A DNA stretch of 51,828 nucleotides from Hutsoniella sourekii ATCC 700629. GTDB lineage: Bacteria; Bacillota; Bacilli; Lactobacillales; Aerococcaceae. Each line of letters starts with the position of its first letter. Within the stretch, counting starts at the first letter, position 1. The notes under the pieces were generated by a model, which had not been told where the DNA came from, did no database searches, and was given only the letters and a program-made list of their open reading frames with translations. This document shows, one piece after another, positions 43,572 through 51,461 of the stretch. Position numbers and translations under genes: made by a program. Location of the stretch: positions 1-51,828 of the forward strand of contig NZ_JADD01000018.1 of NCBI RefSeq assembly GCF_000518205.1. The letters run 5' to 3'.

Positions 43572-44993
43572 ATGATGAGGAAGTTTGGCTTAATGGTATT
43601 AGCTTTATTTATGATATTTTTGCCAGTAGTCTCTAAGGCGCAGGAGGTGGATGAACCTTTAATTATTGGTTTAGACTCAACCTTCGCACCTTATGGTTAT
43701 CTTGAAGACGGCGAATATAAGGGATTTGATGTTGAATTAGCAGCAGAAGTATTCAAGAAGATGGACCTTGATTACAAATTTCAACCCATTGACTGGGGGA
43801 TGAAAGAGGCTGAACTAGATAATAAAAATATTGATATGATTTGGAACGGTTATTCAGTAACACCAGAAAGAGAAAAGTTAGTGGCATTCAGTAAACCCTA
43901 CTTGCAAGGACGGATCGGGATCCTTGTTAAAAAAGATAGCCCGATTCAAACTAAGGCGGATTTAAAAGGAAAAACAGTTGCTACTCAAGAGGGTTCCTCA
44001 CAATTGGAAGAGATGATGAAAGAGCCTGAATTTATCAATAGTCTAGGAGAACTAGTCACGCTCGCTTCATTCAATGAAGTTCTTAGCGAACTAGAGACAG
44101 GACGAGCAGATGCTATCGTGATTGCTGAGACAGTGACACGCTATTACTTCACCCAAAATGGTCAAGGGGATCAATACCGGTTACTTGAGGAAGATTTCGG
44201 TCATTCTGATACTGCAGTCGGCTTTAGAAAAAGCGACCAAGCTTTTGTCGATAAATTTGATCAGGCTTTAGTGGAAGTAATGGAATCGCCTAAATACGAT
44301 GAAATTTATAATCGTTGGTTTGCAGAAATTGGCTCCAATGAGCCCGCTCAAGAATCTATTGACTATTGGTCACCACTCCTTAAAGGACTCAAAACAACAC
44401 TTTTCTTCTTCTTTGTTGTCCTAGTGATAAGCATTCCCTTGGGGCTTATCCTAGCCTTATTAGAACAAAATGGACCTGGCTGGTTTAAAGCTTTAATTCA
44501 AGTTTACGTTTATATATTTAGAGGATCGCCTTTACTCTTGCAATTAATGATTATTTACTTTGGCCTGCCACTAGTCGGTCTAACACCGGGTCGGATCGAG
44601 TCCGCCTTATTTACAATGATCATTAACTACGCTGCCTACTTGCTGGAAATCTTTAGAGGTGGTCTCAATACGATTCCACTGGGCCAATATGAAGCTCTAA
44701 AGGTACTATCTATTGATCGATGGACAGGTCTTAGAAAGGTTATTCTTCCTCAGTTATGGCGAATTGTGATGCCTTCTGTAGGTAATGAGGTCATTAGTTT
44801 AGTCAAGGACACTTCTTTGGTTTATATTTTAGGATTGGATGAGCTACTCAAGGCTGGGCGTACCTTGGCTAATCAGTATGCATCCTTATTGCCTTATATA
44901 TATGTCGGAATCATCTATTTAATTTTCACCGGTGTAGTTACTTTAGTGCTAAAAGCGATTGAAAAGAAATTGTATTTCCAGGAGGGTGAATAA
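43572..44993 (+). CDS. Amino-acid ABC transporter, fused substrate-binding and permease protein (GlnP-like)
   Basis: 473 aa. An N-terminal signal/anchor helix (about 3-23, ending SKAQ) is followed by a type II periplasmic-binding fold (about 30-260): LIIGLDSTFAPYGYLEDGEYKGFDVELA and WNGYSVTPEREKLVAFSKPYL. A HisM-type permease domain (about 275-465) with five helices follows, including the EAA-loop EALKVLSIDRWTGLRKVILPQ. The fusion means the binding domain is tethered outside the membrane, as in lactic acid bacterial GlnPQ. The T-box upstream suggests aspartate, or perhaps asparagine/glutamate, as substrate. The stop overlaps the ATPase start by one base. Confidence 0.93.
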   Translation: MMRKFGLMVLALFMIFLPVVSKAQEVDEPLIIGLDSTFAPYGYLEDGEYKGFDVELAAEVFKKMDLDYKFQPIDWGMKEAELDNKNIDMIWNGYSVTPEREKLVAFSKPYLQGRIGILVKKDSPIQTKADLKGKTVATQEGSSQLEEMMKEPEFINSLGELVTLASFNEVLSELETGRADAIVIAETVTRYYFTQNGQGDQYRLLEEDFGHSDTAVGFRKSDQAFVDKFDQALVEVMESPKYDEIYNRWFAEIGSNEPAQESIDYWSPLLKGLKTTLFFFFVVLVISIPLGLILALLEQNGPGWFKALIQVYVYIFRGSPLLLQLMIIYFGLPLVGLTPGRIESALFTMIINYAAYLLEIFRGGLNTIPLGQYEALKVLSIDRWTGLRKVILPQLWRIVMPSVGNEVISLVKDTSLVYILGLDELLKAGRTLANQYASLLPYIYVGIIYLIFTGVVTLVLKAIEKKLYFQEGE

Positions 44994-45658
44994 TGGGACT
45001 TAAAGTTACTAATATCAGCAAAAAATTTGGCAACCAAACAGTGATTGATAACTATAGCTTTTCCATGGCACCTGGAGAAGTGGTCATCGTTTTAGGCGAA
45101 TCAGGAAGTGGAAAGACGACTTTACTCCGAATGATTAATCACTTAGAAACGGTCGATAGTGGGTCGATTTCAATCAATGATACTTATTTAGTTGAAGATG
45201 GAAACTATCGGTCGCGCCACGAGATTCAAGACTATCAATTTAAAATTGGTTTGGTCTTTCAAGACTACCAATTATTTCCTAACCTAAGTGTTGAGGAAAA
45301 CTTATTATTAGCGCCCTTGGCCAATCAATTTGCCCCTGCCAACGAATTGAAAGCTAAGGCTAAGGCTCTTCTAGAAGAAATGGGTGTCTATGGTAAAGGG
45401 CAGGCAATGCCTGATCAGCTCTCAGGTGGTCAAAAGCAACGTGTGGCTATAGCTCGGGCCTTGATGTTGGAGCCGGACTTGATCTGCTTTGATGAGCCGA
45501 CCTCAGCTCTTGATGAAAAGACAGTTTCTAAAGTAGCCGAAATTATTCAACAATTAGCCAAAAATGGTAAAATGGTTCTGATTATTACTCACGACCGGGC
45601 CCTAGTGGATAGTATGGGGAGTCAAGCTCGAGTGATTGAATCCTCATCATTTATTTAG
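44993..45658 (+). CDS. Amino-acid ABC transporter ATP-binding protein (GlnQ/HisP-like)
   Basis: 221 aa, a little shorter than the usual 240 for polar amino-acid ATPases. Walker A is GESGSGKTT, the Q-loop is VFQDYQLFPNLSVEENL, the signature is LSGGQKQRVAIARAL, Walker B is LICFDEPTSALD, and the switch His lies in IITHD. Its start overlaps the transporter stop (TAATG), so both are translationally coupled and share the T-box. A homodimer would energise the fused permease. Confidence 0.95.
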   Translation: MGLKVTNISKKFGNQTVIDNYSFSMAPGEVVIVLGESGSGKTTLLRMINHLETVDSGSISINDTYLVEDGNYRSRHEIQDYQFKIGLVFQDYQLFPNLSVEENLLLAPLANQFAPANELKAKAKALLEEMGVYGKGQAMPDQLSGGQKQRVAIARALMLEPDLICFDEPTSALDEKTVSKVAEIIQQLAKNGKMVLIITHDRALVDSMGSQARVIESSSFI

Positions 45659-45678
45659 AACTTTTTACCTTAAAAAGC

Positions 45679-45707
45679 TTGTCAATAAATGTCTGCTTTG
45701 TTACAAT
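45679..45707 (+). promoter_or_regulatory. rpsD promoter
   Basis: TTGTCA (45679-45684), a 17-bp spacer and TACAAT (45702-45707). Confidence 0.85.
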
Positions 45708-45740
45708 GAGTCTTGTGTAAAATAATGCAGCATAAAAAAA

Positions 45741-45833
45741 GAAAGCGCGTCAACAGTCCAAATCCTTCGGGAAAGCGAGTAACCGCGGCTGCTAGAGGCG
45801 AAAGTTAGCGGACTGCACGCATTCGGTTTTTTA
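45741..45833 (+). promoter_or_regulatory. Structured leader of rpsD, candidate S4 autoregulatory element
   Basis: GCGT (45747-45750) pairs ACGC (45817-45820) and CAGTCC (45754-45759) pairs GGACTG (45810-45815), enclosing a GC-rich inner region with further pairing (CCGC/GCGG). A six-T run follows at 45827-45832. In Firmicutes rpsD is autogenously repressed by S4 binding its leader, and position and structure fit that. The T run means termination could also take part. Confidence 0.65.
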
Positions 45834-45875
45834 GAATTATTTTACTCCAATTTTATATTTATGGAGGAATGAATA

Positions 45876-46481
45876 ATGTCAAGATATACAGGACCATCAT
45901 GGAAATTATCCCGTCGTTTAGGTATTTCTTTAACAGAAACAGGTAAGGAATTAAATCGTCGCCCATACGCACCAGGCCAACACGGTCAAGGACGTCGTAG
46001 CCTAACTGAATACGGTATGCAATTGCAAGAAAAGCAAAAGCTACGTTTCATGTATGGATTAAATGAACGTCAATTCTCTAACCTATTCCTTAAAGCTGGT
46101 AAGATGGAAGGTCGTCACGGTGACAACTTTATGATCTTACTAGAAACACGCTTGGATAACTTAGTTTATCGTTTAGGTTTTGCTTCAACACGTCGTCAAG
46201 CGCGTCAACTAGTTAACCATGGTCATATTACAGTGGATGGTAAGAGAGTGGATATCCCATCTTACCTAGTAAACCCAGGCCAAGTGATCGGTTTACGTGA
46301 GCGCTCTGAGGATCTAGCTATCATCAAGGAAAACCTTGAAAATATGGTTGGACGTCTAGATTTCATTAGTTACGATGAAAACAATAAAGAAGGTCAAATG
46401 ACTCGTCTTCCAGAGCGTAGTGAATTGAATGCAGAAATCGACGAAGCCCTTGTCGTTGAATACTACAACAAGTTAGTTTAA
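45876..46481 (+). CDS. rpsD: 30S ribosomal protein S4
   Basis: 201 aa. A primary 16S rRNA-binding protein that starts assembly of the 30S body. The start [18 protein letters not shown] and the S4 domain [38 protein letters not shown] are plain. The zinc-type N-terminal cysteines are absent (Cys-free paralogue, common in Gram-positives). RBS GGAGGAATG. It is a single-gene unit with its own promoter, leader and terminator. Confidence 0.98.
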   Translation: MSRYTGPSWKLSRRLGISLTETGKELNRRPYAPGQHGQGRRSLTEYGMQLQEKQKLRFMYGLNERQFSNLFLKAGKMEGRHGDNFMILLETRLDNLVYRLGFASTRRQARQLVNHGHITVDGKRVDIPSYLVNPGQVIGLRERSEDLAIIKENLENMVGRLDFISYDENNKEGQMTRLPERSELNAEIDEALVVEYYNKLV

Positions 46482-46496
46482 TTACAATAAAATCCA

Positions 46497-46528
46497 TTAA
46501 GAACTCCCTTGGGGGTTCTTAATTTTTT
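46497..46528 (+). terminator. Terminator after rpsD
   Basis: TTAAGAACTCCC pairs GGGGGTTCTTAA around a short loop, followed by six T. Confidence 0.93.
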
Positions 46529-46579
46529 ATCTCTATAAAATCTCGAATTAAAGACTTTATTTGTTTTTCAGCAAAGCTC

Positions 46580-46608
46580 TTTAAAAACCGCCATGTTAAT
46601 GATATAAT
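46580..46608 (+). promoter_or_regulatory. Promoter for ezrA
   Basis: A perfect TATAAT at 46603-46608 with a weak -35 (TTTAAA, 46580-46585) at 17 bp. Confidence 0.55.
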
Positions 46609-46668
46609 CTTGGGTGACAGTTTATATAAACAAATATAAGATCAAATTATGAGTAGAGGAGCGAAAAA

Positions 46669-48387
46669 ATGAAGTTTACGGATATATTGTTCATCATCGT
46701 CATCCTCATTGTTCTTGGTCTGGGTCTCGCCTATTATTTTAAGACTCAGCGGAACAAAGAGATTGAAGAGTTGAATGATCGCAAGAATGAGATGATGGAA
46801 GTTCCGATTGCCGATCATTTATTCACGCTCAAAAATATGGAACTCTCGGGCCAGACCAAACGAAAATATGAGAGTTTTGTGGCGACTTGGCAAACGATCA
46901 CTAATTTTCAATTTGCTGAGATTGAAGCGGCCTTAGTGGGCGCTGAACAATTGTCAGAGTCGATGAACCTGATGAAGGCAAAATCCATTCTTGATGAGGC
47001 GCGGGAATTAATACAAGCAACCGAAGAAGAAGTAAGTGAGCTTGATCAAGAAGTTGAGGAGCTTCTGGGATTACCGGAGATAAATCAAAGCCGTCATGAA
47101 GAGTATATGGATGCTTATAATGAAGCAAGATCTAGTATTACCAATCATAGCTTTGAATATGGACCAGCTATTGAAATGTTGGAGAAGAACTTGCAATATT
47201 TAGAGCTGGATTTTACCCGCTATAATGAATTAACCAGTCAAGGGGATTACATTGAAGCCGATGTAATGCTAGATAAAATCAATAATGATTTAACTACTTT
47301 ACAAGAGATTCTTCAAAAGATTCCGGCCATGTATGAAACAATCAAAAATGATTATGAAGACTCCTTGGATGATTTGGAATCCGGTCACAAGCAAATGTTG
47401 GCGTATCATTTCAATTTTGAGGATGATCATGTTCAAGAAGATGTAGAGAAGATACGTGAACAGCTCAATGAAGCAAAAAATAAAATCAAAAACGCCGATT
47501 TACAAGAAGCTCAGACATTAATGGACAAGGCAGACCGTGAGATTTCAAGTCTATATGACTTTATGGAGGCTGAAGTAGATGCTCAGGCTACCGTAAAAAA
47601 TCAACTATCCCGTTTGGAGAGCAACTTAAAAATTGTCGGTGATAATAACCGCTATGCACGAATTGAAGTTGACCGTATTAGTCAATCTTATATTCTAAGA
47701 AACAACGAATTAGACCGTATTTCACAATTGACGGATCAAATCCAAAAGGATACGGAAAGATTCAATGAGATCTCCCAGCAAGTGGAAGACAATGAAGTGG
47801 TCTATACTAAAACGGCTAATCAATTGAAGAAGTTGGAGCAACACTTAGAAGAAATTGATGATGAACAGCAAGAACTCGTGAAACAACTGGCTCAATTGAA
47901 TCAACGAGAAAAAGAAGCCAAGTCTAGTTTGGATTTAGCGGAGCTTGATTTAAGAAATCTTAAAAGACAAATTGAAAAACAACATCTTCCTGGATTATCT
48001 GAGTCCTATTATGCTAAATTCTATAAGGTAACTGATCAAATTGAGTATTTATCTCAGCAATTGAACCGTGTCCAAATTGATATGGACCAAATTGAACAAC
48101 TTGGCTCGGACTTAAATGATAATTTAGATCAGTTAGAAGCCATTACAGAAGAAATTGTTGATAGTGCAGCCTTAACCGAATATATGATCCAGCATAGTAA
48201 TCGTTTCCGGTTTGATTATCCGGAGATTGATCAAGCGATTAATGAAGCTGAGTTTTTATTCTATGATGAGTACCGATATACTGAAGCATTGAATATTATT
48301 GAGAAGGCATTACGTCGTGTGGACAGTGAAGGACCTACACAAGTTAGACGGATGTACCATCAGGAAAAACAGCACCGCAATTATTAA
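46669..48387 (+). CDS. ezrA: Septation ring formation regulator EzrA
   Basis: 572 aa, the usual size. One N-terminal membrane helix (about 5-23) with the bulk cytoplasmic, made of spectrin-like coiled-coil repeats that form a semicircle. YYFKTQRNKEIEELNDRKNEM follows the anchor, and the C-terminal RFRFDYPEIDQAINEAEFLFYDEYRYTEALNIIEKAL is the conserved QNR-like region. EzrA binds the FtsZ C-terminal peptide and restrains or positions Z rings. In Firmicutes it often precedes the nifS-type gene, as here. RBS GAGGAGCG. Confidence 0.95.
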   Translation: MKFTDILFIIVILIVLGLGLAYYFKTQRNKEIEELNDRKNEMMEVPIADHLFTLKNMELSGQTKRKYESFVATWQTITNFQFAEIEAALVGAEQLSESMNLMKAKSILDEARELIQATEEEVSELDQEVEELLGLPEINQSRHEEYMDAYNEARSSITNHSFEYGPAIEMLEKNLQYLELDFTRYNELTSQGDYIEADVMLDKINNDLTTLQEILQKIPAMYETIKNDYEDSLDDLESGHKQMLAYHFNFEDDHVQEDVEKIREQLNEAKNKIKNADLQEAQTLMDKADREISSLYDFMEAEVDAQATVKNQLSRLESNLKIVGDNNRYARIEVDRISQSYILRNNELDRISQLTDQIQKDTERFNEISQQVEDNEVVYTKTANQLKKLEQHLEEIDDEQQELVKQLAQLNQREKEAKSSLDLAELDLRNLKRQIEKQHLPGLSESYYAKFYKVTDQIEYLSQQLNRVQIDMDQIEQLGSDLNDNLDQLEAITEEIVDSAALTEYMIQHSNRFRFDYPEIDQAINEAEFLFYDEYRYTEALNIIEKALRRVDSEGPTQVRRMYHQEKQHRNY

Positions 48388-48391
48388 TTTT

Positions 48392-48426
48392 TAAAGCCCA
48401 CTCTAATGTTGAGTGTGGCTTTTTTA
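48392..48426 (+). terminator. Terminator after ezrA
   Basis: AAAGCCCACTC pairs GAGTGTGGCTTT around TAATGTT (one G-T-type mismatch), followed by T residues. Confidence 0.9.
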
Positions 48427-48442
48427 GTTTTGCCTGACTATC

Positions 48443-48471
48443 TTTTATTAAGCGAGCTATTAATGTATAAT
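48443..48471 (+). promoter_or_regulatory. Promoter for the cysteine desulfurase-thiI operon
   Basis: TATAAT at 48466-48471 with a weak TTTTAT at 48443-48448, 17 bp apart. Confidence 0.55.
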
Positions 48472-48497
48472 AGTCAAGTATTAAAAGGGGGACCATC

Positions 48498-49637
48498 ATG
48501 TTATATTACTTTGACAATAGTGCGACCACTCAGGTAGACCCAGGAGTTCTTGAGACTTATATGCAGGTGAGTCAAAATTATTTTGCTAATCCTTCTAGCG
48601 CTCATCAGCTTGGCAGTGAGGCGCATCAATTGTTAGAAGCTGCTCGCAAGCAAATAGCTAATATCTTAACCTATAAAGAAGAAGAGATCTACTTTACTTC
48701 TTCAGGAACCGAGGCCAATAATTGGGTTCTGCAAGCGATTGTTCCTGCCATGTCCAAAAGACATCCCAAACGAAATAAAATTTTAGTTTCAGCCATTGAA
48801 CACCCCTCCATCCTTAGACAACTTGAACGAGTAGAAGAGATGGGGCTTGAGGTCCGTCGCCTAGGAGTAGATAATGAAGGAGTTATCGATCTTGACTTGT
48901 TGAAAGAAGAATTAGACGACCAGTGCCTCTTACTTTCAACCATGGCAGTTAATAATGAGGTTGGCAGTCAACAACCTTTAGCTGCTATCCAAGAAATCTT
49001 GCAGACTGATCCTCAAGTTACCTGGCATGTGGATGGCGTACAAGCCGTTACCTGCCAATTACAAGCAATAAAAAATCCACGAATTGACCTACTCACTTTG
49101 TCTGGCCATAAGTTTCATGCAGGGCGTGGGACAGGTATCTTGGCAATTCGTCAAAAAGTAGCAAGCGAGCCTCTCCTAATGGGAGGCGGACAAGAGCGTA
49201 ACCAGCGCTCGGGAACAGAAAATTTAGCGTCAATTGTAGCAACTAGTAAGGCTTTGCGCATTGCTTCAGACCATCAAGTGGTTGTTAGGGAACGACTGAG
49301 TCAGTTTAGATCAGCAATTATTCAATCTTTAAGAAAAAATAACTGGCAAGTTTTTGCGGAGAATGTTGCGAGTCCGCACATTATCTGTACAGCTTTTAGA
49401 GGGATTCCTGGAGAAGTGCTTCTGCATGCTATGGAAGAACAAGGAATTTACGTATCAACGACTAGCGCTTGTAGCAGCCGGTCTCATCAAGAACATGCCA
49501 CGCTCAGACAAATGCATGTCGATCAGGAATTAGCTAATTCTGCTATCCGCATTAGCTTATCCAGTCAAACAAGTCAAGAGGAAGTAGACTATTTAATTAA
49601 TAAAATTCCTGAAATATCACTAGCTTTTAGAAGATAA
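48498..49637 (+). CDS. Cysteine desulfurase (NifS/IscS family, ThiI partner)
   Basis: 379 aa PLP enzyme that takes sulfur from cysteine as a persulfide. The start YFDNSATTQVDP, the cofactor Lys in LSGHKFHAGRGTGIL, the HVDGVQAV block and the sulfur-carrying Cys in STTSACSSRS are visible. Because thiI follows after 17 bases, this copy probably supplies sulfur for 4-thiouridine in tRNA, as NifZ does in Bacillus, rather than for Fe-S clusters. RBS AAGGGGGA. Confidence 0.95.
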   Translation: MLYYFDNSATTQVDPGVLETYMQVSQNYFANPSSAHQLGSEAHQLLEAARKQIANILTYKEEEIYFTSSGTEANNWVLQAIVPAMSKRHPKRNKILVSAIEHPSILRQLERVEEMGLEVRRLGVDNEGVIDLDLLKEELDDQCLLLSTMAVNNEVGSQQPLAAIQEILQTDPQVTWHVDGVQAVTCQLQAIKNPRIDLLTLSGHKFHAGRGTGILAIRQKVASEPLLMGGGQERNQRSGTENLASIVATSKALRIASDHQVVVRERLSQFRSAIIQSLRKNNWQVFAENVASPHIICTAFRGIPGEVLLHAMEEQGIYVSTTSACSSRSHQEHATLRQMHVDQELANSAIRISLSSQTSQEEVDYLINKIPEISLAFRR

Positions 49638-49654
49638 TACAGAAAGGAAAAAAT

Positions 49655-50863
49655 ATGAAAAGAATCGTTGTTCATTATGGTGAGCTATCAACTAAAGGAC
49701 GAAACCGGAAGATGTTTCAAGAGAAAATGGCCCAGCAAATTAGAGAGAAGACCAATCATCTAGGTGAAAAAATTAAGGTTTCCCCCCAGTATGACTTTCT
49801 ATATATAACCTGGGAGCATACCGACTATCAAACGATCATTGAAATCTTAAAAGATATCCCTGGTATTTCACGTTTTTCTCCTAGTTATCAAGTTAGTAAA
49901 GATCTTGACTCAATAAAGAAAGAAGCCGTGCGACTTTTTTCTAGTCTGGAATTAGCTGAAGGTGAAAGTTTCAAAATTGTAGCCAAACGGTCCGATAAAG
50001 ACTTCCCTTATGATACTTATGACTTACAAAGAGAAGTAGGAAGTGCAGTGGCCTTAGCCTATCCACAGTTAAAAGTTCAGATGAAACAGCCAGATCATAA
50101 GCTAACTGTCAATATTCACCAGGGTGATTACGCATACTTGGACCTGACGTCTTATCCAGGCTTAGGTGGCTTGCCCTATGGGACGAGTGGTCGAGGTTTA
50201 CTAATGTTATCAGGTGGCTTTGATTCACCTATAGCAGGCTATCTCATGATCAAAAGAGGCATGGCCTTGGATGCTGTTCACTTCTCGAGCCCACCCTATA
50301 CTAGCCCCCAAGCCTTAGAGAAAGCTAAAAAATTAGCCGCGCAGCTAACGCACTATGGCTTGGAAATGAAGTTTTACAATGTTCCTTTTGCTCGTATTCA
50401 GGAGGCGATCAAGGAACACATACCGGATAGCCATTCAATGACAGTCATGCGACGGATAATGTTAAGGGTCATGGATCAATTGCTTGAAAAATCTAAAGCT
50501 CAAGCGATTGTTAATGGGGAATCCTTAGGACAAGTCGCCTCCCAGACCTTAGATTCAATGGCAGTGATTAATGAAGTGACATCAACTCCGATTTTACGCC
50601 CACTCATTGCAACAGATAAGACAGAAATCATTGAGCTAGCTGAGAAAATTGGCACTTACGATCTTTCCAATGAGCCGTTTGAGGATTGTTGTACTGTCTT
50701 TGCCCCGACTTCTCCATCAACAAGACCCACTTTAGAGGCCATTGTTAGATATGAACAGGCCTTGGCGATAGATGAATTGGTTGATGAAGCGGTCCGAGAA
50801 ACAAGTATTGAGTGGATTAATGAATCCTATCTTGAACAAGATAGCTTCGACGATCTCCTCTAG
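49655..50863 (+). CDS. thiI: tRNA 4-thiouridine synthase ThiI
   Basis: 402 aa. A THUMP domain (about 60-165) follows an N-terminal ferredoxin-like part (VHYGELSTKGRNRKMFQEKM). The PP-loop ATPase has MLSGGFDSPIAGYLMIKRG, and NGESLGQVASQTL and EPFEDCCTVFAP mark the adenylation core. It makes s4U8 in tRNA. There is no rhodanese domain, as in other Gram-positives, so sulfur is taken directly from the desulfurase encoded just before it; one of the paired Cys in DCCTVF may accept it. RBS AAAGGAAAA. Confidence 0.96.
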   Translation: MKRIVVHYGELSTKGRNRKMFQEKMAQQIREKTNHLGEKIKVSPQYDFLYITWEHTDYQTIIEILKDIPGISRFSPSYQVSKDLDSIKKEAVRLFSSLELAEGESFKIVAKRSDKDFPYDTYDLQREVGSAVALAYPQLKVQMKQPDHKLTVNIHQGDYAYLDLTSYPGLGGLPYGTSGRGLLMLSGGFDSPIAGYLMIKRGMALDAVHFSSPPYTSPQALEKAKKLAAQLTHYGLEMKFYNVPFARIQEAIKEHIPDSHSMTVMRRIMLRVMDQLLEKSKAQAIVNGESLGQVASQTLDSMAVINEVTSTPILRPLIATDKTEIIELAEKIGTYDLSNEPFEDCCTVFAPTSPSTRPTLEAIVRYEQALAIDELVDEAVRETSIEWINESYLEQDSFDDLL

Positions 50864-50881
50864 GAGTGTGAGGCGAATTGT

Positions 50882-50910
50882 TTGGGTCCCTTTCGTTAAC
50901 TTGGTATACT
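50882..50910 (+). promoter_or_regulatory. Promoter for tpx
   Basis: TATACT at 50905-50910 with a poor TTGGGT at 50882-50887, 17 bp apart. Confidence 0.5.
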
Positions 50911-50945
50911 AATTATAGAGTTAAGATATGAAAGGATGGATAGTT

Positions 50946-51461
50946 ATGTCAGTATCAAGTGTTACTTTTTTAGGAAAAGAAGTTAAATTAAGCGGTTCTC
51001 AACCGGATAAAGGTGAAAAAGCACCTAACGCTAGATTATTGAACCATGCGGGCGAGGAAGTCATGTTAGCAGATATCTTGGATGGTGAAATTACTATTAT
51101 TAGTGTGGTCCCTGATGTCCAAACCAGAACTTGTGAATTACAGACCCGTCGATTTGCTGAAGAAGCTAAAGACCAAGCTTTTCAATATATCACAGTAGGG
51201 CGTAATACAGTTGAAGAATTCAATGATTGGAATGCTGACAATGATCTAAATGTGGCAACCTATTCTGATTATCAGGGTGACTTCGGTTTAGCTTATGGAT
51301 TAGAAATTAATCTTGATGGTGAATTGAAAGATTCCCGGGCAGTATTTGTGGTTGGTAAGGACGGTAAGATTCACTACAAACAAATTGTCCAAGAAGTTGC
51401 CGATGAGCCAGACTATGCACCAGCTTTACAATCAGCTAAAGGACTGGTTCACGGTAATTAA
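50946..51461 (+). CDS. tpx: Thiol peroxidase (Tpx), single-cysteine variant
   Basis: 171 aa peroxiredoxin. The peroxidatic Cys63 sits in SVVPDVQTRTCELQTRRF with the conserved Thr60 at Cys-3. In most Tpx proteins a resolving Cys lies about 34 residues later (RxCGxxGL in E. coli). Here that region reads EEFNDWNADNDLNV with no Cys, and Cys63 is the only cysteine in the protein. It would therefore work as a 1-Cys enzyme needing an external thiol, unless it dimerises through Cys63. ATG 50946 is chosen since AAAGGATGG lies ahead; an in-frame ATG at 50928 precedes that RBS. The stop is followed at once by an insertion sequence. Confidence 0.93.
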   Translation: MSVSSVTFLGKEVKLSGSQPDKGEKAPNARLLNHAGEEVMLADILDGEITIISVVPDVQTRTCELQTRRFAEEAKDQAFQYITVGRNTVEEFNDWNADNDLNVATYSDYQGDFGLAYGLEINLDGELKDSRAVFVVGKDGKIHYKQIVQEVADEPDYAPALQSAKGLVHGN

